Of a stretch of DNA of 64,000 nucleotides, positions 33,152-41,734 are shown one piece after another (positions within the stretch are counted from its first letter, which is position 1; the number at the start of each line of letters is the position of its first letter). The position numbers and the translations under genes were made by a program. The DNA comes from Cytobacillus sp. FSL H8-0458 (lineage in GTDB: Bacteria > Bacillota > Bacilli > Bacillales > Cytobacillaceae). The stretch covers positions 62,001 to 126,000 of the forward strand of contig NZ_JBBOBR010000002.1 of NCBI RefSeq assembly GCF_038002165.1. Reading direction: 5' to 3'. Below the pieces are notes generated by a model. It was not told the origin of the DNA and searched no databases. It saw nothing but the letters and a program-made list of their open reading frames with translations.

Positions 33152-33778
33152 TTAATCTTGCTCTATTATATAATGACAGCATCCATCACCCGCAGCCATG
33201 CAGGATTTGATATTAACTTTATCTGCAGAAAGAAAATCTTTGATAAATTCCTTTTCAGATCTGCAGATTTGTTTAAATTCTTCTGCCGTTTCGATATATG
33301 GGCAATTGAATTCTTTGAGATGGACCTGACCTTCCTCTATACGAACTTCCGGCATAAAGCCTTCAAGCAGAAGGAGTTCCTCCAGAATTTGAAGCTTTTC
33401 GGAAAAGGATTTCCCCGCTGTCTGAAACTCATACTGCTGTATGAGGCGGCTTTTCCTCCTGGAAAACAACTCAGTAATTAAATGCCCCTGTCCCATGCTT
33501 TTTAGTTCTGTTAATAATTCAACACTTAGCTGCTTGTATTTTTTCGGAAACAGATCTTCACCTTTTGACGTTAGCTGATAAAGCTTTGAAGGGCGCCCTT
33601 TTGTTTGCCTCTGGATTGAAGATGTAATAAATCCATCCTTTTCAAGGACCTGAATATGCTTTCTGACGGCCATTTCGGATATTCCTAACTTCTGGGCAAT
33701 TTCCAGAATGGATCGTTTTCCCGCTGTTTTGATTAACCTGAGAATCATATCTCTTGTGGAGTTTTCTCCAATATGCAT
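33152..33778 (-). CDS. SufR-like HTH regulator with probable Fe-S-binding cysteines
   Basis: A 208-aa transcription factor. The N-terminal winged helix is at about residues 8-70 (ILEIAQKLGISEMAVRKHIQ then VLEKDGF; QTKGRPSKLYQLTSKG). The C-terminal part has spaced cysteines: FNCPYIETAEEFKQICRSE, IKSCMAAGDGCCHYII. This matches SufR-type repressors that hold a [4Fe-4S] cluster and control iron-sulfur genes. ATG 33778 is chosen after GGGCGGTG. The suf operon is 18 kb away in this window and is a candidate target. The regulator call is firm; the cluster is inferred. Confidence 0.8.
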   Translation of the reverse strand: MHIGENSTRDMILRLIKTAGKRSILEIAQKLGISEMAVRKHIQVLEKDGFITSSIQRQTKGRPSKLYQLTSKGEDLFPKKYKQLSVELLTELKSMGQGHLITELFSRRKSRLIQQYEFQTAGKSFSEKLQILEELLLLEGFMPEVRIEEGQVHLKEFNCPYIETAEEFKQICRSEKEFIKDFLSADKVNIKSCMAAGDGCCHYIIEQD

Positions 33779-33847
33779 GACATTCACCGCCCTTCTCTTT
33801 ATTCAAGACTAATCTGCCCTAGAGAAAAAGATCGGAATTCTCCGACC

Positions 33848-34288
33848 TTATTGAGGTTTAAATGCAGAAACCGGTCCGAGTTCATTGATCAAATACTCTC
33901 GGACCCGGCCTGGAAACTCTTTGATCATGGGGATATGGCTGCTTATCGCTGCTTTTAGCCCCTCATGATTGACATCTGTGTAGTTTTGGACGAGCATTTT
34001 ACGATATGTAATGAATTGCTTAAAGCTTTCGCTCATTTCTTTGCTGATTACTTTTTCATCGTCAAGAATATCCACGATATCATCGTAGCTGCCTGGATCC
34101 CTCATGATAAAACCGTCTATCATCGTATTTCCAGTATCAAGGATTGCTTCGATCATAATTTGGGCAATCCGTTCCAATGCTGCCTTTTCAATAGGGGATG
34201 TCCACTCTTTCACTTCTTCAAAAAGGGAGATTTGCTGTTCCAGATAACTGAGTGTGTCTTCAATCTTTTCCCTGTCTACGAAATACAT
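33848..34288 (-). CDS. yutE: HepT-like (DUF86) protein YutE
   Basis: A 146-aa all-helical HepT/DUF86 protein (YFVDREKIEDTLSYLEQQI; AQIMIEAILDTGNTMIDGF). HepT toxins carry an R-x4-6-HxY RNase or AMPylation-target motif; here the equivalent site reads YRKMLVQNYTDV, with the His replaced, so toxin activity is doubtful. No MntA-type nucleotidyltransferase antitoxin is adjacent. It is a conserved single gene in the yut cluster. RBS GGAGG. Confidence 0.78.
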   Translation of the reverse strand: MYFVDREKIEDTLSYLEQQISLFEEVKEWTSPIEKAALERIAQIMIEAILDTGNTMIDGFIMRDPGSYDDIVDILDDEKVISKEMSESFKQFITYRKMLVQNYTDVNHEGLKAAISSHIPMIKEFPGRVREYLINELGPVSAFKPQ

Positions 34289-34517
34289 AACGCTTCGTTC
34301 CTCCTATGAAGAATTTCAGGCTCCTGGTTAAAGCATCCGCCTGCACCCGTGTCATCCACAGCTACCCGAAATCCTAAAGTTCTCTATACCTCTATATTGT
34401 ATATAAAGTTTTCAATACCTTCAATGGGGATCACATTGAGTTATTTCAGCTCTGGTGGAATAAACCTTCAGAGGACATGCTATAATCGGTATATAAAACA
34501 ACTAAGGAGTGTTATAT

Positions 34518-34784
34518 TTGGCAGAACGCTTTTTCTTATATGATGATCTTGAAGATACAAAAACCAGATTTGTCAGCTTTATGGGGGAAAACCAGCGATT
34601 TGATTTAGCTATCGTTCGTTCTGATCGCTATTACGGCAAACAATTGGTCCTTGATATTCAGGGAAGCCGCTTTGCCATCATAGGAGAAGATGACTTAAAA
34701 GAAGAAGGTTATCTTGAGCATGTATTTCAGCTTTCTGAGGAAGATGCAGAGGACCTTAAATCATTTCTGATGGAAATCGTTTAA
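34518..34784 (+). CDS. DUF3055 protein
   Basis: An 88-aa cytoplasmic protein (AERFFLYDDLEDTKTRFVSF; YYGKQLVLDIQGSRFAIIGE). It is recognised as DUF3055, common in Bacillaceae and of unknown function. Start is TTG 34518, 8 nt after AAGGAG at 34504-34509. Confidence 0.75.
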   Translation: MAERFFLYDDLEDTKTRFVSFMGENQRFDLAIVRSDRYYGKQLVLDIQGSRFAIIGEDDLKEEGYLEHVFQLSEEDAEDLKSFLMEIV

Positions 34785-34807
34785 TATACGATAATAAACA
34801 GATAATA

Positions 34808-34842
34808 AAGGGGAACCTATTTTGGTGGGTTCTCCTTTTTAT
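34808..34842 (+). terminator. Terminator after the DUF3055 gene
   Basis: AAAGGGGAACC...GGTTCTCCTTTTT, one G-T wobble in an 11-bp stem. Confidence 0.8.
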
Positions 34843-34886
34843 TCTTTAAAGACCCTGCTTCATATAACTTCTTAAGGAGTGATGGC

Positions 34887-35174
34887 ATGGACGATAAAGA
34901 AAGACGCACATACACCGACTTCTCAAATGTGGAAACACAAAGGAATTTCCTGATTCCCGAGGACTTGCCTGAAGGTGCGTATGGCGCTCCGAGAAATGCG
35001 GATGAACCGGTAGAGAATAAAAGCACCCCATGGCGAGAGGGCCAGCGTTATTACAGCGCCTTTAACTATGAGTTCAAGTCCCTTCACCAAAACTTGCCGC
35101 GGCAAATGCCAGGGGCGCACCCTCCGCATGACGATCCTGATAAAAACGAAGAACCGCCATACACAGAGACTTAA
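34887..35174 (+). CDS. Small hydrophilic protein, unknown
   Basis: A 95-aa charged protein rich in Pro, Asp and Glu, probably disordered (RTYTDFSNVETQRNFLIPED; PWREGQRYYSAFNYEF; GAHPPHDDPDKNEEPPY). A strong RBS (AAGGAGTG, 7 nt) and a terminator behind it support a real gene. I do not recognise a function. Confidence 0.65.
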   Translation: MDDKERRTYTDFSNVETQRNFLIPEDLPEGAYGAPRNADEPVENKSTPWREGQRYYSAFNYEFKSLHQNLPRQMPGAHPPHDDPDKNEEPPYTET

Positions 35175-35192
35175 GCAAAGCGCATGCGCAAA

Positions 35193-35220
35193 AAGGGCCG
35201 GGTTTCCCCTGCCCTTTTTA
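35193..35220. terminator. Bidirectional terminator between the small gene and yutD
   Basis: AAAAAGGGC...GCCCTTTTT stem with A and T flanks. Confidence 0.8.
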
Positions 35221-35493
35221 GCTTTTAACTTTTTTCACAACAAAATAGGCACAGCCGAAATTACAGAACTCGTAAAGGTATTCTGTAAGTGTGCTGATTT
35301 TTGTATCAAATGAAGCTTTCTGGCTCTGATCATCGAAAAAACCGCGAAGACGCAGCTGTCCATATCCCCAGTCCCCGACAATATAGTCATATCTGGATAA
35401 AATTTCGCTATATCTCCCCCGAAATGCTTCTTCATTAAAACCATTCCGTTCTTCCTCGATCAATTCATAACAGATATTATTAATGCAAACCAA
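35218..35493 (-). CDS. yutD: YutD-family (DUF1027) protein
   Basis: A 91-aa protein. The family core GFNEEAFRGRYSEILSRYDY then IVGDWGYGQLRLRGFF, DTKISTLTEYLYEFCNFGCA and YFVVKKV is intact. It is conserved in Firmicutes and its function is not established. TTG 35493 lies 6 nt after GAGGTG; the GTG at 35502 is within that site. Confidence 0.82.
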   Translation of the reverse strand: MVCINNICYELIEEERNGFNEEAFRGRYSEILSRYDYIVGDWGYGQLRLRGFFDDQSQKASFDTKISTLTEYLYEFCNFGCAYFVVKKVKS

Positions 35494-35660
35494 TTTTTTC
35501 ACCTCATTTTAAGAGCATAAGTAACAGTATTATATTGGAATTAACATGATATGAAAACAAACCTATAACTTCTCCTATTTAAATTATAACTGATTCCCCA
35601 TCAATTACTAAGAGAAAAAAATCAGCAGGTGGCAATTCTATAGATGAGGAGGTGTTTATA

Positions 35661-36347
35661 GTGAAGAAATCACTAATCATTCTTGGCATTAGCGGCATGG
35701 CTGCACTGACTGCCTGCCAAAATAATGCTGCAAAAGAAGATATCTATGAAGAAACCGGTCATACCGTAAATGTAAATGACCAGCGTGCTGATTTATACAA
35801 TAGGGATATGAGCAACGGCAGAAACGGCAGAAACAATACCGGTGAAGACTTTGGATATGTACGCCATCAAAAAAGCCCAATTATGGGAGACAACGTTTCA
35901 GCAGACCACTATGCTGCCATTGACCGTGAACAGGTTGCAGATATTATCGGGAAATATTGCACAGAAGTTCCGAATGTGGACGATATTTCAACTCTTGTAA
36001 CAGATGAAGAAGTCCTGATTGTATATAATACTGACACAAAAAACCGAAATCAGACAGCTGATCAGGTCAAGAAGATGGCTATGTCTGTTGTCCCAAGATG
36101 GTATCATGTCTATGTAAGTGATGATACATCTTTAAGGAAAAATGTTGAAAACTATGCAACAGTGGATTCTGATGGACGTAATGCTGAAAATGGCATTAAC
36201 CAGTTAATCAAACAAATGCTTAAATCTCCTCAAGGAGAAAGAATGAGTGAAAGTGAAAATGAAAACGGTGAAATGCAGGGTGAAAGAAACGATGATATGG
36301 ATAAAGATGATCTTGGAGAAACAGTCAAAAAGACAGGAAACCGGTAA
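35661..36347 (+). CDS. YhcN/YlaJ-family sporulation lipoprotein
   Basis: A 228-aa lipoprotein. Signal and lipobox: KKSLIILGISGMAALTAC, Cys at about residue 19. The YhcN domain covers about 80-180 (AAIDREQVADIIGKYCTEVP; DEEVLIVYNTDTKNR; WYHVYVSDDTSLRKNVENYA). The acidic tail is low complexity. The family is made in the forespore and found in the spore inner membrane. It sits at the place of B. subtilis yutC. GTG 35661 lies 8 nt after GAGGAGG. Confidence 0.82.
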   Translation: MKKSLIILGISGMAALTACQNNAAKEDIYEETGHTVNVNDQRADLYNRDMSNGRNGRNNTGEDFGYVRHQKSPIMGDNVSADHYAAIDREQVADIIGKYCTEVPNVDDISTLVTDEEVLIVYNTDTKNRNQTADQVKKMAMSVVPRWYHVYVSDDTSLRKNVENYATVDSDGRNAENGINQLIKQMLKSPQGERMSESENENGEMQGERNDDMDKDDLGETVKKTGNR

Positions 36348-36385
36348 CAGGAAAGTTTCCTCCCCCAGAAAACCACTTCAAAAAA

Positions 36386-36416
36386 GAGAGTCCAGCGATG
36401 GCGCTGGACTCTTTAT
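36386..36416. terminator. Bidirectional terminator between the YhcN-type gene and lipA
   Basis: AGAGTCCAGC...GCTGGACTCT stem followed by TTTAT. Confidence 0.8.
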
Positions 36417-36419
36417 AAT

Positions 36420-37337
36420 TTATGCTTGCTGAATTTCCTTTTCTCCCATAATCTGCTTTTGTTTAGCTGCCGCATTTACCTGCTCATCAGCATGGTAGGA
36501 AGAGCGGACAAGAGGACCTGCTTCACAATGACTGAATCCTTTGCTCATTGCAATGTCCTTCAGCTCCTGGAATTCTTCAGGTGAATAATACTTCAGCACT
36601 TTAATATGTTTCTTGGATGGCTGCAGGTACTGCCCTATTGTCATAATGTCAACATCATGAGCACGCAAATCATCCATTACTGCAATGATTTCCTCTTTCG
36701 TTTCACCAAGCCCGATCATCAGGCTGGATTTTGTAGGGATATCCGGCTGCATTTCTTTTGCACGCTTTAAAAATTCAAGAGAGCGCTTATATTTCGCACG
36801 TGCTCTTACTCTTGGAGTCAGGCGCTCAACAGTTTCGATATTGTGATTAAGGATATCGGGACGGGCATCCATAAGTGTTTTCAGGTTTTCATAAACACCG
36901 CCCATGTCGGAAGGCAATACTTCAATGGTAGTGAACGGACTTTTTCTTCTGATGGCACGAACTGTTTCTGCGAAAACAGCTGCACCTCCGTCCTTTAGAT
37001 CATCTCTTGCTACAGCTGTTACAACAGCATGCTTTAAGTTCATAAGAGCCACGGAATCAGCCACGCGTTCCGGCTCCTGAAGATCCAGTTCAGTCGGCAG
37101 GCCCGTTTTGACAGCACAGAAACGGCAGGCACGCGTACAAACATCGCCAAGAATCATAAACGTAGCCGTTCTTCTTACTGCCCAGCATTCATGAATATTG
37201 GGGCACTTAGCTTCTTCACATACAGTGTGCAGATTCTTTTCCCTCATCATTTTTTTTAGGCCAGTATAATTTTCATTTGTGTTCAACTTTATTTTCAGCC
37301 ATTCCGGCTTGCGCAAATACTCTTCTTTCTTGCTCAT
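36420..37337 (-). CDS. lipA: Lipoyl synthase
   Basis: A 305-aa radical SAM enzyme that inserts two sulfurs into protein-bound octanoyl groups. The auxiliary cluster cysteines are in [13 protein letters not shown] (about residues 38-50), and the radical SAM CxxxCxxC is [10 protein letters not shown] (about 65-74). [14 protein letters not shown] near the C-terminus holds the conserved RSSYHA. ATG 37337 is 8 nt after AAGGAG. It depends on Fe-S assembly from the suf/yut genes in this window. Confidence 0.95.
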   Translation of the reverse strand: MSKKEEYLRKPEWLKIKLNTNENYTGLKKMMREKNLHTVCEEAKCPNIHECWAVRRTATFMILGDVCTRACRFCAVKTGLPTELDLQEPERVADSVALMNLKHAVVTAVARDDLKDGGAAVFAETVRAIRRKSPFTTIEVLPSDMGGVYENLKTLMDARPDILNHNIETVERLTPRVRARAKYKRSLEFLKRAKEMQPDIPTKSSLMIGLGETKEEIIAVMDDLRAHDVDIMTIGQYLQPSKKHIKVLKYYSPEEFQELKDIAMSKGFSHCEAGPLVRSSYHADEQVNAAAKQKQIMGEKEIQQA

Positions 37338-37652
37338 TTTTCCCACTCCTTAATCTGAAGCTAGACGTAAAGAAAAGCGCAAGCGCCCTTGTCCGCCACT
37401 CCCTAACATCGAGGGGGCTACGCTGCTTGAGCTAGACCGTTTTTCTGACTTCAGAATTTATACTTTCTGCCCATTAAAAAAGCCAGTCATACAATTCCGA
37501 CTAAGCTGATTAGGCTTCACCTGATGCCACTTTATCATAATGAATTGAAGAGGACAAGCCGAAGATTCTGGTATTACCATTAATTGATATTTATTAAATT
37601 ATCCATTCATCACAAACTATATAAGCAGACCATCACAGAAGGGAGGATTTCC
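37338..37652. other. Intergenic region between lipA and lytH
   Basis: About 315 bp without a gene. 37370-37400 reads AAGAAAAGCGCAAGCGCCC, which resembles a GCGCAAGCGC-centred repeat common in Bacillus genomes, but only one copy is seen here. No clear promoter stands out. Confidence 0.35.
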
Positions 37653-38645
37653 GTGCGGATTTTATTTACCGCTGCTGCGGCCTTATCGTTTTTTCTGATT
37701 TCCTTATGTACAGTCAGTGCTCAAGAAAATGCAGCTGATATATACAAACAAAAAATGGCCCTTTATAAAAGAGTTGAGGCTGTTACGAACATTCCCTGGT
37801 ATTACCTTGCAGGGATTGACCAGTATGAAAGGAATGTCCGGCAGTCAAGAAGGGACATTCCCAAGGCTGAAGGCATTACAGGAATCTATTTCAAACCTGA
37901 AGAATGGGCCGGAATTTTGAATCCAGATCCAGCTGATGAAAACCCTGCATCCATTCAATTTTTCAATGGAATAGGATTTGACGGGGACGGGGACGGTAAA
38001 GCCAGCTTGAAAAGTGATGAAGATGTTCTTCATTCCTTTGCAAATTTCCTTCTCTCCTATGGTACAGACCATGATAATTTAAAAATTGGATTGTGGAATT
38101 ATTATAAGCGAGATAAAGCCGTTGGCATTATCATCGGCAAAGCCCAAATTTACAAACAGTTCGGCCGCCTTGATCTTGATGATCACGCCTTCCCTGTCCC
38201 CTTGAGGAGCAATTACAGCTACAGAAATACATGGGGTGACGCAAGGGGCTGGGGCGGAAGAAGGATTCATGAGGGAACCGATATTTTTGCTGATTACGGG
38301 GTACCCGTCCGGTCTACCTCATATGGAATAGTGGAAATGAAGGGCTGGAACAAATATGGAGGATGGAGAATTGGCATCCGTGACATTAATAACAATTACC
38401 ATTATTTTGCCCACTTAAGCGGGTTTGCAAAGGATCTCAGAGTCGGCCAAATCGTTGAACCCGGCATGATGATAGGCGGAGTAGGAAGCTCCGGATATGG
38501 GCCTCCAGGTACATCAGGCAAATTCCCGCCACATCTCCATTATGGCATCTACAAAGACAACGGCTATACTGAATGGTCCTACGATCCATATCCACACTTA
38601 AGATTATGGGAAAGACAGGATCGGATTAAAGCCAGAAGAAAATGA
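37653..38645 (+). CDS. lytH: L-Ala-D-Glu endopeptidase LytH (M23 peptidase)
   Basis: A 330-aa exported M23 metallopeptidase. The signal peptide is RILFTAAAALSFFLISLCTV then SAQ. The catalytic zinc motifs are RIHEGTDIFADYG (HxxxD, about residue 207) and PHLHYGIY (HxH, about 298-305), with YFAHLSGF between. LytH trims stem peptides to single L-alanine in the spore cortex; in B. subtilis it is made in the mother cell under SigK. GTG 37653 follows GGGAGG. Confidence 0.9.
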   Translation: MRILFTAAAALSFFLISLCTVSAQENAADIYKQKMALYKRVEAVTNIPWYYLAGIDQYERNVRQSRRDIPKAEGITGIYFKPEEWAGILNPDPADENPASIQFFNGIGFDGDGDGKASLKSDEDVLHSFANFLLSYGTDHDNLKIGLWNYYKRDKAVGIIIGKAQIYKQFGRLDLDDHAFPVPLRSNYSYRNTWGDARGWGGRRIHEGTDIFADYGVPVRSTSYGIVEMKGWNKYGGWRIGIRDINNNYHYFAHLSGFAKDLRVGQIVEPGMMIGGVGSSGYGPPGTSGKFPPHLHYGIYKDNGYTEWSYDPYPHLRLWERQDRIKARRK

Positions 38646-38647
38646 AT

Positions 38648-38677
38648 AAAGGACTGCCCATTAGCCAGGCAGTCCTT
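38648..38677. terminator. Terminator after lytH
   Basis: AAGGACTGCC...GGCAGTCCTT, 10-bp stem just past the lytH stop and facing the MetS-like gene. Confidence 0.75.
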
Positions 38678-38683
38678 CATAAA

Positions 38684-38791
38684 TTATTTAGCTTTTTTTG
38701 CTTTAGACACAGCATTCATGATACTTGCTGCAAGGCCGCCCCAGATAATGAGCATCCCAACCACCATCATTGTAATTGCACTTCCAGACAT
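38684..38791 (-). CDS. MetS-type small subunit of an NSS amino-acid transporter
   Basis: A 35-aa single-helix peptide, MSGSAITMMVVGMLIIWGGL then AASIMNAVSKAKKAK. It has the sequence style of the methionine/alanine import small subunit family. Its ATG overlaps the stop of the NSS transporter (TAATG), so the two are made together. RBS AAGGAGG. In Corynebacterium the MetS peptide is needed for MetP activity. Confidence 0.8.
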   Translation of the reverse strand: MSGSAITMMVVGMLIIWGGLAASIMNAVSKAKKAK

Positions 38792-40308
38792 TATTGAGAT
38801 ACCTCCTTATCAGCTGGTATTGTAAGCTTAGACTGTGTATCATTCTTTTTAATAGCCATAAATACAAATCCTAAGATAATGGCTCCAATTGCTACTCCCC
38901 ATCCGGAATAGAGAAGGAAGCTGGTAGGATACCCTTCATAATTCTCTTTAATATTCGTTATTATGTTTTGAACCATCATATACCCAAGCACGATTGGCGT
39001 AATAGCTGTCAAGCATATCTTCCACCAGGAACCAAGTCTTATATCAGAAACAGCATCTGCATGATTCTGGAGATTCTTGAGCTCTTTTAGCACCCAGCCA
39101 ACAATAACAACCTGTACCAGTCCTGCTAACGCTACACCAAATTGGTTGATAAAGTAATCAGCCGCATCCAGGAAGTATAACCCGCCCTGTGTCGCAAAGA
39201 GAATGGAAATTATAGCAGATAAACCGCCGCCAACAAGAACAGCTTTATTACGAGATACATTAAACTTATCCTGTACACCGGCAACAAATGTTTCAACAAT
39301 TGAAATTAACGATGTTAACCCCGCCAGTGTTAAACAGATAAAGAAGAAAGAACCGAATAAGCCATTTAAAGCAGGGAATTCGTTAATGATCTGGGGGAAT
39401 ACAACGAATGCCAATCCCACACCTGAGGATACAACCTCATTAATGCCTACACCCTGCTGTGCAGCCATAAATCCAAGTGCTGCAAAAACACCGATACCAG
39501 CAAGAAGTTCAAAACCGGAGTTTGCAAAGCCGGTAATAAAGGCGCTGTTTGTCAAATCCGTTTTCTTTGGAAGGTAGCTTGAATAGGTTACCATGATGGC
39601 AAATCCAATTGATAAACTAAAGAAGATTTGGCCGTAGGCTGCTACCCAGACTTTAGGATCAGCTATCATTTCCCAGTTTGGCTTAAAGAATGCATCCAAA
39701 CCAGCAATAGCCCCATCAAGTGTCAATGCGCGAACAACAATAATTAAGAATAAAACTACAAGGACAGGAATAAAAATTTTGTTCGCGATTTCGATACCTT
39801 TTTTGATCCCTTTAAACAGGATTCCAAGCGTCACAACCCAAACAATAACTAATGGTATAAATACTCCCGGTACAATTCCGCCTACATCTCCAGGCGTTTC
39901 TGCAAGCTTTAAATATTCTCCAAAGAGGAATCCGTTTGGATCGTCACCCCATTTAAGGTTAAACGAGAAGCCTGCAAATGACATTGCCCATGCGATGATA
40001 ACTGCATAATATGTTGAAATTACAAATGAAATGGCGACCTGCCACCAGCCCAGCCATTCGTATTTCTTACTTAATCTTGCATAAGACAATGGTGCTGATC
40101 CGCGATACTTATGGCCAATTGTAAATTCCATGATCAAAAGCGGTATACCTGCTGTCAGCAAGGCAAACAAATATGGAAAAAAGAATGCTCCCCCTCCATT
40201 TTCATAAGCAACTGCCGGGAAACGCCAAATGTTTCCTAGACCAATTGCAGAACCCACAGCTGCCATAATAAACCCAGCCCTGGATCCCCACTGCGGACGA
40301 TTATCCAT
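38791..40308 (-). CDS. Neurotransmitter:sodium symporter (NSS) family amino-acid transporter
   Basis: A 505-aa transporter with about 12 membrane helices. The NSS signature QWGSRAGFIMAAVGSAIGLG then NIWRFPAVAYENGGGAFF fills the N-terminus (TM1-TM2), including the substrate/Na+ unwound region. Family members import methionine, alanine or other neutral amino acids with Na+. The coupled MetS-like peptide points to the MetP subgroup. RBS GGGGGT before ATG 40308. Confidence 0.9.
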   Translation of the reverse strand: MDNRPQWGSRAGFIMAAVGSAIGLGNIWRFPAVAYENGGGAFFFPYLFALLTAGIPLLIMEFTIGHKYRGSAPLSYARLSKKYEWLGWWQVAISFVISTYYAVIIAWAMSFAGFSFNLKWGDDPNGFLFGEYLKLAETPGDVGGIVPGVFIPLVIVWVVTLGILFKGIKKGIEIANKIFIPVLVVLFLIIVVRALTLDGAIAGLDAFFKPNWEMIADPKVWVAAYGQIFFSLSIGFAIMVTYSSYLPKKTDLTNSAFITGFANSGFELLAGIGVFAALGFMAAQQGVGINEVVSSGVGLAFVVFPQIINEFPALNGLFGSFFFICLTLAGLTSLISIVETFVAGVQDKFNVSRNKAVLVGGGLSAIISILFATQGGLYFLDAADYFINQFGVALAGLVQVVIVGWVLKELKNLQNHADAVSDIRLGSWWKICLTAITPIVLGYMMVQNIITNIKENYEGYPTSFLLYSGWGVAIGAIILGFVFMAIKKNDTQSKLTIPADKEVSQ

Positions 40309-40684
40309 AGTAAATCTTACCCCCTGTAGATATCCCCAATTAAAAAGAACAATGGGAACTTTTTATATTTTCAGATAATTAAATCTAACTAAGCCTAGTA
40401 TAGCTATTTTTTGATATTCTGTCAAAACATTATTTTCCTAATAGTAATATTTTTCGAAATACTTGGTTTTAGCACAATACCAGAGTAAAGCGTCTATGAA
40501 AATTAATATATTCCTATTTTAATTTCCATTTGGATTCCCCCCGACAAGGAGTTATTTTACCAAAAATGACTAAGTATTTCCTTGTCCTCACCCCCTTTGT
40601 AAAATTTATTCCTGAAACTTAAAAACTTTCTTTATTTGTTCAGATAATTCAAAATAATATTGTGCATTTGCCAAAATTAACCTC
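40309..40684. other. Intergenic region, AT-rich
   Basis: About 375 bp divergent spacer holding promoter DNA for the NSS gene. I see no reading frame or strong hairpin apart from the SigB-type promoter at its right edge. Confidence 0.4.
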
Positions 40685-40709
40685 GTTTGTCCTTAGTGGC
40701 CCCGGGAAT
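40685..40709 (+). promoter_or_regulatory. SigB-type general stress promoter
   Basis: GTTTGT, 13-nt spacer, GGGAAT: close to the SigB consensus GTTTAA-N12-14-GGGTAT. It ends 64 nt before the start of a stress-family gene, which agrees with the assignment. Confidence 0.6.
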
Positions 40710-40773
40710 ATAACCAATGTGCTTAAAAGTTTTCAAATATAGCATAAATGAAATCCAGAGGAGGTTTTTACAA

Positions 40774-41640
40774 ATGGATACCAATATTATCGGAGTTTAT
40801 AACTCACAAAGAGAAGCAGTAAATGCCATTCAAGAACTGCAAAATGACGGATACCCTGTTCAGGAACTTTCGATCATTGCGCATACTGAACATCTGGATA
40901 CATCTCTTGAAAATAAAACCGGTGTTCATACAGAGACCTTCGAGACTAAAAATAGAGACAGCAGTGAAAGTGCAGGTTTCTTGAATAGTCTGGCATCCTG
41001 GTTTGATGATGACCGTATGAGCAGCGAATCTGCAGGTGAAAAGTTCAGCCAACTGGGCATGTCAGATGATGAAGCCCGCAAGTATGAAACGTATGTGAAC
41101 GAAGGGAAAATCATTTTATACAGTGAAAAAATGGATACCGCAACTGGCTTTACCAATGCCGGGACTGCCGAAGCTAAAGCGAATAGCACTTACACAGACG
41201 GATATGATGAGCTAAGAAATTCAGTTGCAGATGATGAGCAATCATTAAAACTGCGGGAAGAACAGCTCGATGTGTCAAAAGAACGTGTACAATCTGGAGA
41301 AGTTGAAATCCAGAAGGATGTAGTGGAAGAACAAAAAACTATAAATGTACCTGTCGAGCATGAAGAAGTATATGTAGAAAGAAGAAAAGTGGATGATGCG
41401 GCTGATGTAAGCTCCTCACCTATATCGGAAGATGAAACAATCAGGATTCCAATTACTGAAGAGCGTGTGGAAGTCTCCAAAAAACCCGTTGTCACCGAAG
41501 AGATTGTCGTAGGCAAACGGGAAGTTCAGGAAACGCAGCAGGTCAAAGAAAATCTCAAGAAAGAAGAAGTGCATTTTGAGGGCGGCAGTGAACATATTAC
41601 TGAAGATGAAGACTTAAATAGAAAAAATAATAACCTATAA
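40774..41640 (+). CDS. General stress protein with YflT-like and DUF2382 (YsnF/AvaK) domains
   Basis: A 288-aa hydrophilic protein. Residues 1-110 are a general stress protein 17M-like domain (IIGVYNSQREAVNAIQELQN; AGEKFSQLGMSDDEARKYET). Residues about 160-270 are DUF2382: LREEQLDVSKERVQSGEVEI, VPVEHEEVYVERRKVDD, ITEERVEVSKKPVVTEEIVV, the YsnF/AvaK repeat. The function is unclear but expression in B. subtilis relatives is SigB-dependent. ATG 40774 follows GAGGAGG. A SigB-like promoter precedes it. Confidence 0.85.
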   Translation: MDTNIIGVYNSQREAVNAIQELQNDGYPVQELSIIAHTEHLDTSLENKTGVHTETFETKNRDSSESAGFLNSLASWFDDDRMSSESAGEKFSQLGMSDDEARKYETYVNEGKIILYSEKMDTATGFTNAGTAEAKANSTYTDGYDELRNSVADDEQSLKLREEQLDVSKERVQSGEVEIQKDVVEEQKTINVPVEHEEVYVERRKVDDAADVSSSPISEDETIRIPITEERVEVSKKPVVTEEIVVGKREVQETQQVKENLKKEEVHFEGGSEHITEDEDLNRKNNNL

Positions 41641-41672
41641 ATAAAAGGGTTCCCTCGAAGGGAACCTTTTCA
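41641..41672 (+). terminator. Terminator after the DUF2382 gene
   Basis: AAAGGGTTCCC...GGGAACCTTTT stem-loop immediately after the stop. Confidence 0.8.
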
Positions 41673-41689
41673 TTTATGATGGACAGCAC

Positions 41690-41728
41690 CAAAAAAGGCC
41701 TTCTCTCAAAGAGAAAGGCCTTTTTCTA
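41690..41728 (-). terminator. Terminator after the NhaC-family gene
   Basis: AAAAAGGCCTTTCTC...GAGAAGGCCTTTTTT on the minus strand, a long stem ending in T. Confidence 0.85.
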
Positions 41729-41734
41729 TAGTTT

